From Pleodorina starrii (Eukaryota; Chlorophyta; Chlorophyceae; Chlamydomonadales; Volvocaceae), in contig BRXU01000009.1 of assembly GCA_030267565.1 (NCBI GenBank), forward strand, positions 161,501 through 225,500: 64,000 bases of DNA. Reading direction: 5' to 3'. Both the position numbers and the translations under genes were made by a program. The stretch's first letter is position 1, and the number at the start of each line of letters is the position of its first letter. Shown here piece by piece: positions 38,290 through 50,100 of the stretch. The notes beneath the pieces are model-generated. The model ran no database searches and had not been told where the DNA came from. It was given only the letters and a program-made list of their open reading frames with translations.

Positions 38290-41200
38290 ATGGAAGTTGA
38301 CGGAGGTAAGAACACTACTGGTGCGGGAGCACCCAATCCAACACCAAGAAATATAGACGGCCGCCTGGCTGGCGGCCCAAGCAGCACACACGCGGACTAC
38401 TACAGAGTACAGTGGTGCAACACTATCGTGTGTGCAGGCGCGATCAGTGCTTACCGGCTGCTTAACTACCATGCCAAAGCGATCAAGAACACGATAGCCA
38501 AGTACGGACGCGGAGCTGGAAGATACTTACACGAAGTCTCTTGGGAAGACTCAGACATGCCTCTCCGCGACATTCAAGGGCAACACAACTGGCCCACCTT
38601 ACTCGCCACCCACCAAGTGCGTAATGCAACGCAGACCACCGTCAAACTCCCACCAGCCCCACTTGATACTCACCTTTCCAACGCGCAACGACAAGGCAGA
38701 TGGGATCCCCCGAGCGCTGATACGAGTGCACGCACCAGGCGTACACTAACACATGTGACAATCAACACGGTACCCTGCAACCCAGACAGAGATATAAAAC
38801 CACCTGGGAAATACGTAATCATACCAGGGGAGCCTAGCGACTCCGAACTTCACGTGTATGACCCAACTGGCGCCTGGATAGGAAGTCTCCAAATCGACCG
38901 GGTGCGCTCCCTTTATGCACGATACCAGCACTCACGGCAAACCAGGCCCGATGCCCACAACAAGTTAGCTGCCAGAGGAGGCTTTGATGAGGACGTAGCC
39001 AAACTCCTGTTAAGATATAAAGTCACACCTAAAAAGAAACACAGGAATGGACGACCAGGTGTCGGCACACACCAGAATCAAGCAACAATCAGAACCTGCC
39101 CCGAGAACCAAGTCACAATATGTCCTGAGCTTAGCGTTGTACTACAAGACGCGACACAAGCAACTTGTGAGAGGTTTGCATCACCTCTCAACGTCGATAA
39201 CTCCACGACACAGTACTTCAGCGCGTACGGGGAGGACCAACTCTTTGGAGCGAACCTCGACGCGTACTCGCAGCTTTTCAACGGACTGTCCATTGCCCAC
39301 CCGGACCCCACCCCTGAGGCGTCAAACCATGCGCTTGCCTGGGCAATTCTCTCGGCACAGGAAGCATCGGAAAACCCTGAACCGACACTGACTATCCTAA
39401 TTCTGAAGTACAGCCTGAACGGCCCGTATAGCAAGCATATGGGAAACCCCGCAGTGCGGCGCCTAGGTCGCGTCCCAGCAACCCATGAGCTGGCGAAATT
39501 GCAACAGGGTAGATGAAGCACAACGGACGCAACGGCTTACAAATCCGGTCTCGACGTCATAGCAGTCGGCAACATCAGCGGCCTTGCTCTCCTTACGCAC
39601 ACAATCGGTCCTAAGATTGCAATGAACACTGACAATCTGCTGGGACGTGACCAACCCCAACGAACACCTGGCCCCTGCCCAACACCAGACCGCACCCGGT
39701 GGGCAAAGCGACACCTACATGAACTACGAAAAGGGCAGTCTACCCCGGCCTTCAGCACTACAGCCTGGGAGATCGAGCGGACAACACCAGGACAGCGGTA
39801 CCGCCTGTCTGACAGCCAACCAGTGCATACCCGCCTACGATATGCTCCCAAAACCGGGCTGTACACTGATGGTAGCTGTGTCAAGGACCCAGAACACGAC
39901 CTGAACATCCTAGGGGCAGCCATCTACGACGCTGCCACCGACCGTTTGCACCATGTGGCACCCAACGGCAAGGGGCCCACCAATACCATCACACGCGCTG
40001 AACTTGCTGCAATACATCAAGCGCTGAAGTTATACGCCACTTACGATGACTGCCTGTACCTCTTTACAGACTCTGCAGCCTCTCTTCATCTCACCCGGCG
40101 TGCCATCGTTGAAAAATCCAAACTCCATATTAGCAAACACAAGGAACTGCTACTTAACATCGACGAATTACTAGGGCACAGGGCTTCACAGGGACTCCGA
40201 ACCGTGCTACTCAAGGTCAAAGCGCACGCTAACGCCTCACTCGGCAATGATAAAGCCGACCAAGGGGCAACCGCCGTCGCAAAAGGCGATGCTGAAGCCA
40301 CACTAACCGAAGAAAGTGACAATAACCCCTTCGATAAAATCTTCTGGTTTCGTCAAACCACGACCGAGCTGTACGGTAACGACCTCAACCGTGGCATAAC
40401 AAATCTCCTCAACAAAACCACCCATCATGGCTTTACGCCCTCAGGCGTATATACGGATCTATGGGAAAAAGCCAGCCCTAAACTCTGCGCACGAACTAGC
40501 AACTTGACGATCACCCGCGGAGGCGGACATAGCCTTTTTAAGCGAGTATTCGACTACAGGTGGGGCCAATTATGGCACGCCGGCCTTGCCAAGCGATATG
40601 GCATACCAACAAAGCACCTTTAGGGCACACCAACACCGCGAAGGAGAACAATGCCCCCTGCCCCCTATGCGGCCTACCAGATTCAGGCGGACATATTCTG
40701 GGAGGATGCAAAGAAACTGGTCATATAGCCATGTACATAAAACGGCACAACGCCGCTGCCCTGCTTATCGCAGATACCATACACAAAGGCAGGTATGGTG
40801 GATGCTACACCATCATTGACGCCTGTGCAGAAGACGCCAGCCCGGACTACTCATCTGGCACTCGACTGCCGAAATGGCTATTACCCAATATCCCGGAAAA
40901 AAAGAGGAAGAAAATGCGACCAGATCTCCTTCTTATCCCGACCCTACCACTATCGACCACAGAGCAAACCACACCGTATAACGGACCACCGGACCGCTCA
41001 AAACACACAGTATTTGTGATCGAGATAGGATACACAGGGGACCTCCGACATGATGAAAAGAATGAGCAAAAAGCAAAACAGCACGCGAAGCTAGCCCGCA
41101 GGCTCAAGGCCAACGGCTGGAAAGTGCGGTATACACCGAAGGAAGCCATCACACTTGGATTCGGTGGGACGATTCGCAATGACCTAAAGCCCCTTATCAC

Positions 41201-41348
41201 CGAGCTCGGCGTGCCACCAGACACTGCCACACAATGCTGCGCGCGCCTTCATGACCTCGCAATCAAGTACCTTAATAACATAGTCCTACGGCGACGCTCC
41301 CTCGAGGGACCCACATGCTACACGTCCAATCGTCAAGGGGTAGGGTAA
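38290..41348 (+). pseudogene. Retroelement polyprotein: methyltransferase-like - RNase H - CCHC - RLE
   Basis: One reading frame from the ATG at 38290 (open further to 38238) is interrupted by TGA at 39514-39516, continues in the same frame to TAG at 40621, and the rest (to 41348) is in another frame entered near 40600. Domains: at 39160-39320 TCERFASPLN, FSAYGEDQLFGAN and LSIAHPDPT, resembling the FASPLN...SAFPD...FGS...NPPF layout of PCIF1-type adenine methyltransferases, with the NPPF site altered. RNase H at 39862-40260 has all acidic residues (YTDGS, RAELAAI, FTDS, KADQGA). CCHC finger C-x2-C-x7-H-x4-C at 40659-40709, then RHN at about 40740. RPDLLL at about 40917 and VIEIGY at about 41016 fit a PD-(D/E)xK endonuclease as in R2/NeSL-type LINEs. 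The methyltransferase reading is the least certain part. Confidence 0.75.
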
Positions 41349-41451
41349 GGTTCTTTTTTGTGGAGCTCCCCTGGTGGTGGCGGCGTACAGGCTCCTAGTC
41401 GAGCCTCATCGCACCCGCCCCCATAAACCACGCCAGGGTTTTTGCCCGGCG

Positions 41452-41474
41452 TAATATTATTATTATTATTATTA
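41452..41474 (+). repeat. ATT tail of the plus-strand retroelement
   Basis: About eight ATT units immediately before the right target-site duplication; same unit and orientation as the tail of the minus-strand copy. Confidence 0.9.
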
Positions 41475-41487
41475 TTGCTTTTCAATC
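41475..41487 (+). repeat. Target-site duplication, right copy
   Basis: TTGCTTTTCAATC, identical to 38225-38237. Confidence 0.9.
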
Positions 41488-42385
41488 GACAACAGCGTGA
41501 AAGTCCTCGATCTTGGCCATGGTGTCAAGGGGTGTCAAGCATATGTTTTTGCCCAAAAAATTGAAAACGGTGGAAGTTCTTTTTTACAATTTTAGTGTAA
41601 ATTAGATATTTTAGGGAGAAATCTGACCATACGATCTGATCATCCATAGAATCCAAGTCGAAAGCCCATTTTCGCGGTAACATCACGCACGTCGCCGGTT
41701 CGCTCCCGACGGTGACAAAGATGTTTTCGGCTCCGCACAAATGTGCTGTCTAATACTGAAAATAAGTTCCTGACTTGCTCGCGGTCATCATGGTTGATCT
41801 CATGGCAACAATCATGTGTTTTCTTATTATTATTGAACTCAATTGTACACTGCACACAGATAATTTTGGGCATTCTCAGCCAAAAGCTTCTCGTCAGCCA
41901 TAGAAGGATTTTTTGCACATTTGAGCGACGAATATCTGAGCCCGTAGGTACTCCCGTCAAGGAAGATAGCAAGCCTGGTATCAAGCTCAGGGTCGCGCAT
42001 GGCGATGATCTTGGCGGTTTGGTACGTTGGCGGAGCCCACACCGTTGAGCAGCATGCTGTGTTGATCACCATCTCCGCCGTCCTCGCTGACGTCGTCGCC
42101 AGTCGCCCGGTACTCTTAAGTTAGACGCAGGCCGCGAAACCGAGCATAGAATGCATCGATGTATGTCCTCCTCGCTGCGGGAGCGATGAATCTGCATGCA
42201 GCATTTCCCGTTGCTTGTTCAGCCTAGTAGTGCGATCAGACTGGCAATACTTTGTCATCACCGCTTCCCACAGCTCCATCCGCAGCGGTATCACAGTAGT
42301 CGCGGAAGAGGGACTTGTCCATCCATCGGGTCAATATACTTCTTGATGAGATAGACCCTCGCAAACAGTTCCGCTGTCCTATTTG
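41488..42385. other. Flank of the retroelement insertion, old element or gene remnant
   Basis: Minus-strand frames here (MAKIEDFHAVVD next to the insertion; LDTRLAIFLDGSTYGL at about 41940-42000) are on the same strand as the gag-like remnant beyond the insertion and may be its upstream part. They are not contiguous in one frame and no family is assigned. Confidence 0.3.
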
Positions 42386-42880
42386 CAAGTCACCCTGCTC
42401 TGCGAATAATCCACTCCATGTCTGCTGCCAAGCTACTTAAGCCAAGCAATGCGCTCGCGGGAAGAGTTGCACAGTGCGTGCCGAGACGGAGCCCGATGCT
42501 GTACATGGGGCGGATTGCTGAAGCCGCAGGCATTTCGGGTATAAAGCTCTGGCTGTCTATCAGCAGGACTGTCAGGACACTCTCACACTTGACGCCCTCG
42601 CCGCTCGCCTTGGAAATGATGCCGTATTTCAATCGATGCGCTCATGGACCCCGCGGGATGGCGCGATGCCGCGCGGCGCCGGCAGGCCTTGCTGACGACT
42701 CCGCTAGCTAGCTAGCTATAGCAGGCATTTCGGGGATAAAGCTCTGGCTATATATCAGCAGGAATGTCGGCACTCTCACAATTGACGCCCTCGCCGCCCT
42801 AGCACTCAATGCGTACGGATTGAGCGGGGCCCCGCCCTTTTTCCGGCTTCAAGGAAGCCGACACCAACCCCTTGTCCCGG
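42386..42880. repeat. Dispersed repeat, partial copy of the 47-kb insertion
   Basis: Closely matches 47540-47815: the stretch AAGCTACTTAAGCCAAGCAA through GGCGGATTGCTGAAGCCGCA, and the end GGGGCCCCGCCCTTTTTCCGGCTTCAAGGAAGCCG. Inside this copy a segment of about 80 bases is duplicated in tandem (42529-42611 and 42721-42800, starting GCAGGCATTTCGGG). The left half of the 47-kb copy is not present here. Confidence 0.75.
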
Positions 42881-44178
42881 CTCATCATGGCCCCGGGAGA
42901 TATCATGCCCACCTGTGAGGCCGGATTATCTCAACCTTCCGCTTTTTGGTTTTTGAACGGCAAAATTATCTTCAGATTTCCAATTTTTCACCCAAACATA
43001 TATCCATATCTCAAGATAGCCACCCTGTTTGTGAAATGGTGTTCTCCGGTCAGTCTCTGGCTTTCCTGGCCTGTTGCTCGATATAGTAGCGAGCGAGGGC
43101 CTTACTGGTGAGGTACGGCCCAGACCGCGTGGCGCGCATGAATGTGTTGTGAGAGCGGCAGCAGGACAAAGCTCCCGGCCGACGGGTAGGTGGCCTGCGT
43201 GCCAGGAGACTGCTGGGTATGCCGGTGAGGTGCTGGCCCGGGTCCTCTGCAAGCCGTAGGCTGACACGGCACGCAGTTGCCCGGCCAAAGGCCGACAGCG
43301 GGAAGCGGGCGAGCCGCCTCATTGGTTAGTTTCAGTGCAGTGCGTAATACACCAGTACGGCATTTTGTTCGCACACACGCACGGGCTGGCCCGCTACCGT
43401 GGGGCCTGGCGCCCACTGCATGTAAAACCTGCCTATTGGTACAGGAGTTTCCGGCCTTCCCTGTTGCACGTGTCTGCTACCCGAATATAGCTGGTACCTG
43501 TGTATACAGAACCATGTACGTACGTACAGCCGGCCTCGTGTTTACACGGCCCGTGTCTTGCCGTGCTTACATGTCACGTGTGCACATCGTGTACGTACAC
43601 CAGCCAGCCGTGTCATACAAGGCCCTTACGTGTATGGGATCCCTAGCATGGCGGGGATCCCTATCCAATGAGGCAATTTCGCCGGTGATTTGGTTAGTGG
43701 CCTGGTCTAGATGTTCTATTGAACATTAGACCCACAGAGTCGTGCGATCGCACTAAATATGTAGCTGTTATCCAGCTCCTCTGTAATTAATTAATTAACT
43801 TACGTGTATACACGGTCCCCAATTTTACAGACGAATGTACGGAGGCCATCTGCATATCCTACTGTAGGAATGCAATCAAGCAGGCCTCTAAGGAGCTCTC
43901 TCTGAAAAATGCAATACAAAATTTTGCTCACACGCTGCGCTACTGAGCCATTTCGTTCATCGATAACACTTTCGATTACAGGACATGCGCATCTGCACAC
44001 ATGCGTGTCCACAAAACTGCCTGACGCACCTTACGCGCGCACGTACATACGCACGCCTCGCTACCGCATTTACCGCAAGTACATACGGCCGGGCATACCT
44101 GCGGTTATCTGCAGCTGTCGCACGCCTATCGAGTGCGTGCATGCATGCATGCGCCGCCGCCGCCGCGTTGTGTTGCAG
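42881..44178. other. No gene seen
   Basis: 1.3 kb upstream of the cysteine-module gene. Contains many GTACGTAC- and CGTGT-type palindromic words (43500-43640, 44030-44110) and an AATTAATTAA tract at 43786. Its right end should include the 5' part of the next gene if that gene does not begin at 34115. Confidence 0.4.
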
Positions 44179-47100
44179 TGGCGGGGGCAGCAGCTGGTGA
44201 CGCCGTGAGTGCTGATGTTGCCGACAGCAGCCGCACGGTGTCGACCCGGAAGTTGCAGCAAGCTGGCGCCATTGCCTCAGCGATCTTCTCCGGAGTCTTG
44301 GCGGAACTGATGCCCCAGGTAGGTGTGCGTGTGTCTATGTGCGCATGTGCATCGATTCATTCGGCCATGCCGCCGTACGTGTGTGTGCATGCAGCGTCAT
44401 CCTGGATATAAACCTGTATATATGCTGCCTGCAGGTATTTATCTGAACCTGGCCTCAGCACTATTCATTCTGCCCTTGCATGCAGCCGCTGCGCCCAGCA
44501 GCCGGCAGTCAGCAGCCAGCACTACTTCAGCATGTAAACATCAACTAACTAACTGCCCTTACCACCACCACCCCGGCATCCTACGTACCTATCCGCACCA
44601 CCGCGCGCAGATCTCCGGCATCTTGCGGGCTGGGAGCAACCCCCAGATACGCAGCGCCGCATTTCAGGGTTACGCCCTGTCCGTCCGCGCGGTCGCCAGC
44701 CCGCCTTGGTGTCTCCTGTTCTGGAACTTTGGCAAACCGGAGTGTGATACGGCGATATCACAGGTTTTCGTAGACCCGGAGGGCAACACGGGCTGGACTC
44801 TCAACGACCGCGCTCGAATGTGGACGCGGAGCGATAAGTCACCCGCCGACAATGTCTGCCTTACTGGCTGGGACATGCAGTCGGGCACCCCCGACCAGGT
44901 TGAATACCTGGTTTACGCTGCCCGCTGCGGCAACGGGTGGGACAGCGGCTTGGTGCAGAGCATCTTCCTGACGCCCGATCCTGAGAACCGCATCTCGACA
45001 TTCTTCAACACGCCCCTCTTTCGCATCCACGTCGAGAGTAAAGGGGACAGGTATTGCCTGGCCGCGACTGGTCCTGACCGGCCTGCAAGGTTTGAAAAGT
45101 GCATTGTATCTCCCAAGTCGGACCTTGGCGGCTTTCCCACGTACCGAACTCCAATGAGCCAGCTTTGGTTCATTCCACACTCTGCAAGTGTGGCGGGAAG
45201 ACAAGGAGCCGCTGGTGGTAGCAACCTAATTGGTCAGTGTGGGGGGATGTGATTGGTTTATAGTAGATAGCATTGGCGGGAGTGCGTTGCGATAACTCGA
45301 ATCGATACGGTAAGCAAGCGTGAGGAAGCGTGGTACGGGTAAGCGTGGTGCGTACGTACGTATAAAGAGGTGGGCGGGGTAGCTAACGTGAAACCCTGTT
45401 TGGGTGCTAGCTGTCGCCAGCACCAGACTGGCAGGAACACAATCCGATACCGAATGTATCTGGTGCCCGTTGATTGCCTGTAGCATAATGGTCACGTCAT
45501 TTTTGTTAACCGCATGAGGAAGCAGCAGTAGTGGCAGTAGCAGCAGTGGCAGTAGCAACACTGGAAGCAGCAGCGGCAGCAGTAGCACTACTAACAGTGT
45601 GCCCTGTAGCACACCCAACGCGGCGTGGGATGGTAAAAAGTGTTTTTGCCAGGCCCCTAGCGTCTATGTGGGGGGCAAGGCGTGCTGTTCGCCGGGAGGT
45701 GTGTGGAGCGACTCGCAGAACAAGTGTGTGTGTCCGGCTGGCACGGCATGGTCGGACCAGACCAAGAGCTGCATGACCAGCAGCAGCACGGGTATGTATG
45801 TTCAGGCTTTTGCCAGCCTGGAGGGTTGCCTGTCTGCTGCTGCTACGTACCGTACTGCTCCACATTCGTTACTTGCGAAGCAAGTTTTTCGAGGCCCGGA
45901 AGTCTAGTATTTTTGTCTAGAGTTTCGATGTACTTGCAAGAGGCCGACTGGATTGCATTAGAGACTTTTATTCGGGGCTTGCGAGCAGCGGCGGGGCACG
46001 CACCAAATCTGCGAAATCCCTTCGCACGTCCAGCGCAAGGCAAAAGCGGCAACTGACTAGCAGTTCAACGGTAGGATCAAGCGAAATCCCCCGGAGGATT
46101 GCACAAACTGTCTAATTCATCACTTATCCTAGCAGTGGCCGCCGGTCAGTTATCCTGTCAGCAACCTGTGATGCATACTTACTGCTGGGGTGGGTCCCAA
46201 GCAAAAATATGATAATCCTCCCGGATCGCAATCTATATCCTAGCCGGCCAAGGGCCATTGTTTGCCTCATCTTATTGATTTTGACCATACAATGACAACG
46301 CTTTCTCATATTGTCATTGTTGTGGCTTTGGGTGAGCAATTGGCGGTTGCTTACTTGGTTACTGGTGAGCCAGCGGCGCACCGTCCTTAAATGAGCCTGA
46401 TTCTAAGGACAGCTACCCTGGGCCGTCATCTTAATCCTGCCGGACCAATACCCGTTTTCACCCCACCCTATCCCATATGCAACACAACCCCAACATATGT
46501 AATCATATAATAAATATATACTGTATTGCATGAACTAAATATAGATAATATGTATGTATATAATATATAAAAGCATGTAATAAAGCGTATAACGTATATT
46601 ACATACTATCATTTATATACTATCTAATTATCTAATGCCACCCCCTTGTTTGGGCGCCTGGGGGCGCCTGTGCGCCTGCTGGATCCGGCAGGCAAACGTG
46701 GCAACGGTGTAACATTCTTAGGACATGCAAGCGCGGCGTCATATTTTTGTTTAATTTTGCGACAAATGTTTGCGTGGCATCAAGGCGCTAATTCAGTGAC
46801 GTAATACAAATGCCATTTTTGGGCGGGGCCCCAGCGCGAAGCGCCCGGGGGGGCCCCGCCCTGTAGGATTGCCCATGTCCGTGTGGACTGTGGACTGTGG
46901 ACTGTGGTGTCCTAACCAAAGTGCAGAATCTCGGCCAACGGAAAGGCTGCACAAGTAAAAAATTACATTCTTTATTGCACGGTAAATTTATTATAGAAAC
47001 CCAACATCGCATGAGTAAAAACCAGTTTGGCAGTCTCCATGGACCGAGGCCGAGGTCAAACCAAGGCCTCTCGGCCTATAATTAATTCCACAAGATTCAT

Positions 47101-50100
47101 AGTTCCTCAAAGTGGATTTCTGACATGACGGCGTGAAATGAATCTTCGTTTCGGCGACCAACTAAGTTTGCATTGCGAACATTCTTCCCGCGAACACACC
47201 ACAGCAGCTCTGCTTGCCGGTCCGACCGACTTGACGCATATTACTATAACAACAAAGGTTGCATGGGACAAACCATTAGGGGCGAACTGCTGGTTGTCGG
47301 ACGCCAAGCGGCAAATTGCACCCGACGCACGACGCGGCGGTCTTCTGCGGGCCGCCCAACAAGTGCAGTCGGCAACCTAGGGGACTTCTACAGTCCCTGT
47401 CCTAATGTTAAAGTTGTGAAGCCTGCTCTACGATACGGCGGATACCTTGGTAGTGAAGCCTGTGCACTCTCGTCGGCGGCAAGTGCACGTCGTCGCGACC
47501 CTCGCAAACAGTTCCGCTGTCCATATATTTGCAAGTCAGCCTGCGCGATATGTGAAGGATACGCTCCATGTATGTCTACTGTCAAGCTACTTAAGCCAAG
47601 CAATGCGCTCGCGGGAAGAGTTGCACAGTGCCGAGACGGAGCGCGATGCTATACAAGGGGCGGATTGCTGAAGCCGCAGGCATTTCGGATATCAGCAGGA
47701 ATGTCGACACTCTCACACTTCACGCCCTCGCCGCCCTAGCACTCAACTTAAACCGTACGGATTGAACGGGGCCCCGCCCTTTTTCCGGCTTCAAGGAAGC
47801 CGAAACCAACCCCTTGTTCTAGACACTTTGCGATAATTATTTCATTGCGAGTAATTAGAGGAACAGTACTACGGTACTCTGCTGCTAGCTGATGGTTTAT
47901 TTACATCCCGATCTTCCATCTGCTGTTTCTGCTGTCGCTTGCAGGTGGAACCAGCAGCGGCAGCAGCAGCAGCGGCAGCGGCAGCAGTAGCACTACTAAC
48001 AGTGTGCCCTGTAGCACACCCAACGCGGCGTGGGATGGTAAAATGTGTTTTTGCCAGGCCCCCAACGTCTATGTGGGGGGCAAGGCGTGCTGTTCGCCGG
48101 GAGGTGTGTGGAGCGACTCGCAGAACAAGTGTGTGTGTCCGGCTGGCACGGCATGGTCGGACCAGACCAAGAGCTGCATGACCAGCAGCAGCACGGGTAT
48201 GTATGTTCAGGCTTTTGCCAGCCTGGAGGGTTGCCTGTCTGCTGCTGCTACGCACCGTACTGCGTGCTCCACATTCGTTACTTGCGAAGCAATGTTTTTC
48301 GAGGCCCGGAAGTCTAGTATTTTTGTCTAGAGTCTCGATGTATTTGCAAGAGGCCGACTGGATTGCATTAGAGACTTTTATTCGGGGCTTGCGAGCAGCG
48401 GCGGGGCACGCACCAAATCTGCGAAATCCCTTCGCACGTCCAGCGCAAGGCAAAATAAAGCGGCAACTGATGACTAGCAGTTCAACGGTAGGATCAAGCG
48501 AAATCCCCCGGAGGATTGCACAAACTGTCTAATTCATCACTTATCCTAGCAGTGGCCGCCGGTCAGTTATCCTGTCAGCAACCTGTGATGCATACTTACT
48601 GCTGGGGTGGGTCCCAAGCAATAAAATGATAATCATCCCGGATCGCAATCTATATCCTAGCCGGCCAAGGGCCATTGTTTGCCTCATCTTATTGATTTTG
48701 ACCATACAATGACAACGCTTTCTCATATTGTCATTGTTGTGGCTTTGGGTGAGCAATTGGCGGTTGCTTACTTGGTTACTGGTAAGCCAGCGGCGCACCG
48801 TCCTTAAATGAGCCTGATTCTAAGGACAGCTACCCTGGGCCGTCATCTTAATAATCCTGCCGGACCAATACCCGTTTTCACCCCACCCTATCCCATATGT
48901 AACACAACCCCAACATATGCATGTAATCATATAATAATTATATACTGTATCGTATGAACTAATTATAAATAATATATATGTATATAATATATAAAAGCAT
49001 GTAATAAAGCGTATAACGTATATTACATACTATCATTTATATACTATCTAATTATCTAATGCCACCCCCTTGTTTGGGCGCCTGGGGGCGCCTGTGCGCC
49101 TGCTGGATCCGGCAGGCAAACGTGGCAACGGTGTAACATTCTTAGGACATGCAAGCGCGGCGTCATATTTTTGTTTAATTTTGCGACAAATGTTTGCGTG
49201 GCATCAAGGCGCTAATTCAGTGACGTAATACAAATGCCATTTTTCTAGACACTTTGCGATAATTATTTCATTGCGAGTAATTAGAGGAACAGTACTACGG
49301 TACTCTGCTGCTAGCTGATGGTTTATTTACATCCCGATCTTCCATCTGCTGTTTCTGCTGTCGCTTGCAGGTGGAACCAGCAGCGGCAGCAGCAGCAGCA
49401 GCGGCAGCGGCAGCAGTAGCACTACTAACAGTGTGCCCTGTAGCACACCCAACGCGGCGTGGGATGGTAAAATGTGTTTTTGCCAGGCCCCCAACGTCTA
49501 TGTGGGGGGCAAGGCGTGCTGTTCGCCGGGAGGTGTGTGGAGCGACTCGCAGAACAAGTGTGTGTGTCCGGCTGGCACGGCATGGTCGGACCAGACCAAG
49601 AGCTGCATGACCAGCAGCAGCACGGGTATGTATGTTCAGGCTTTTGCCAGCCTGGAGGGTTGCCTGTCTGCTGCTGCTACGCACCGTACTGCGTGCTCCA
49701 CATTCGTTACTTGCGAAGCAATGTTTTTCGAGGCCCGGAAGTCTAGTATTTTTGTCTAGAGTTTCGATGTACTTGCAAGAGGCCGACTGGATTGCATTAG
49801 ATACTTTTTTCTGGGCTTGCGAGCAGCGGCGGGGCACGCACCAAATCTGCGAAATCCCTTCGCACGTCCAGCGCAAGGCAAAAGCGGCAACTGACTAGCA
49901 GTTCAACGGTAGGATCAAGCGAAATCCCCCGGAGGATTGCACAAACTGTCTAATTCATCACTTATCCTAGCAGTGGCCGCCGGTCAGTTATCCTGTCAGC
50001 AAACTGTGATGCATACTTACTGCTGGGGTGGGTCCCAAGCAATAAAATGATAATCCTCCCGGATCGCAGTCTATATCCTAGCCGGCCAAGGGCCATTGTT

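Larger units (their letters stand above)
38238..41474 (+). mobile_element. LINE-like retroelement with methyltransferase-like, RNase H and restriction-like endonuclease domains
   Basis: A 3.24-kb insertion bounded by a perfect 13-base direct repeat and ending in an ATT tail (41452-41474), the hallmarks of target-primed retroposition. Its frame is open through the left boundary, as expected for a 5'-truncated copy, and no reverse transcriptase is present. The 3' UTR (41349-41451) ends just before the tail. It is nested in a gag-like remnant on the opposite strand. Only two lesions are seen: one in-frame TGA and one frame change, so the copy is young or was recently active. Confidence 0.85.

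Noticed and set aside
43500..44150. Clusters of GTACGTAC and GCATGCATGC palindromes as regulatory sites
   Set aside because: Look like simple-sequence drift in a repeat-rich region; no spacing or conservation to support a function.
44323..44610. Reading the module gene's second domain as one exon from 44323 with an internal signal peptide at 44421
   Set aside because: Not excluded, but the spliced model (donor CCCCAG-GTAGGT at 44318, acceptor GCGCAG at 44610) uses consensus sites, keeps phase and includes an ordered-looking preceding exon, so it was preferred.
47869..48453. Antisense frames of 129-223 codons across each module exon
   Set aside because: Antisense shadow of the module exon; the sense frame has conserved paired cysteines and in-frame splice sites, the antisense frame has neither.
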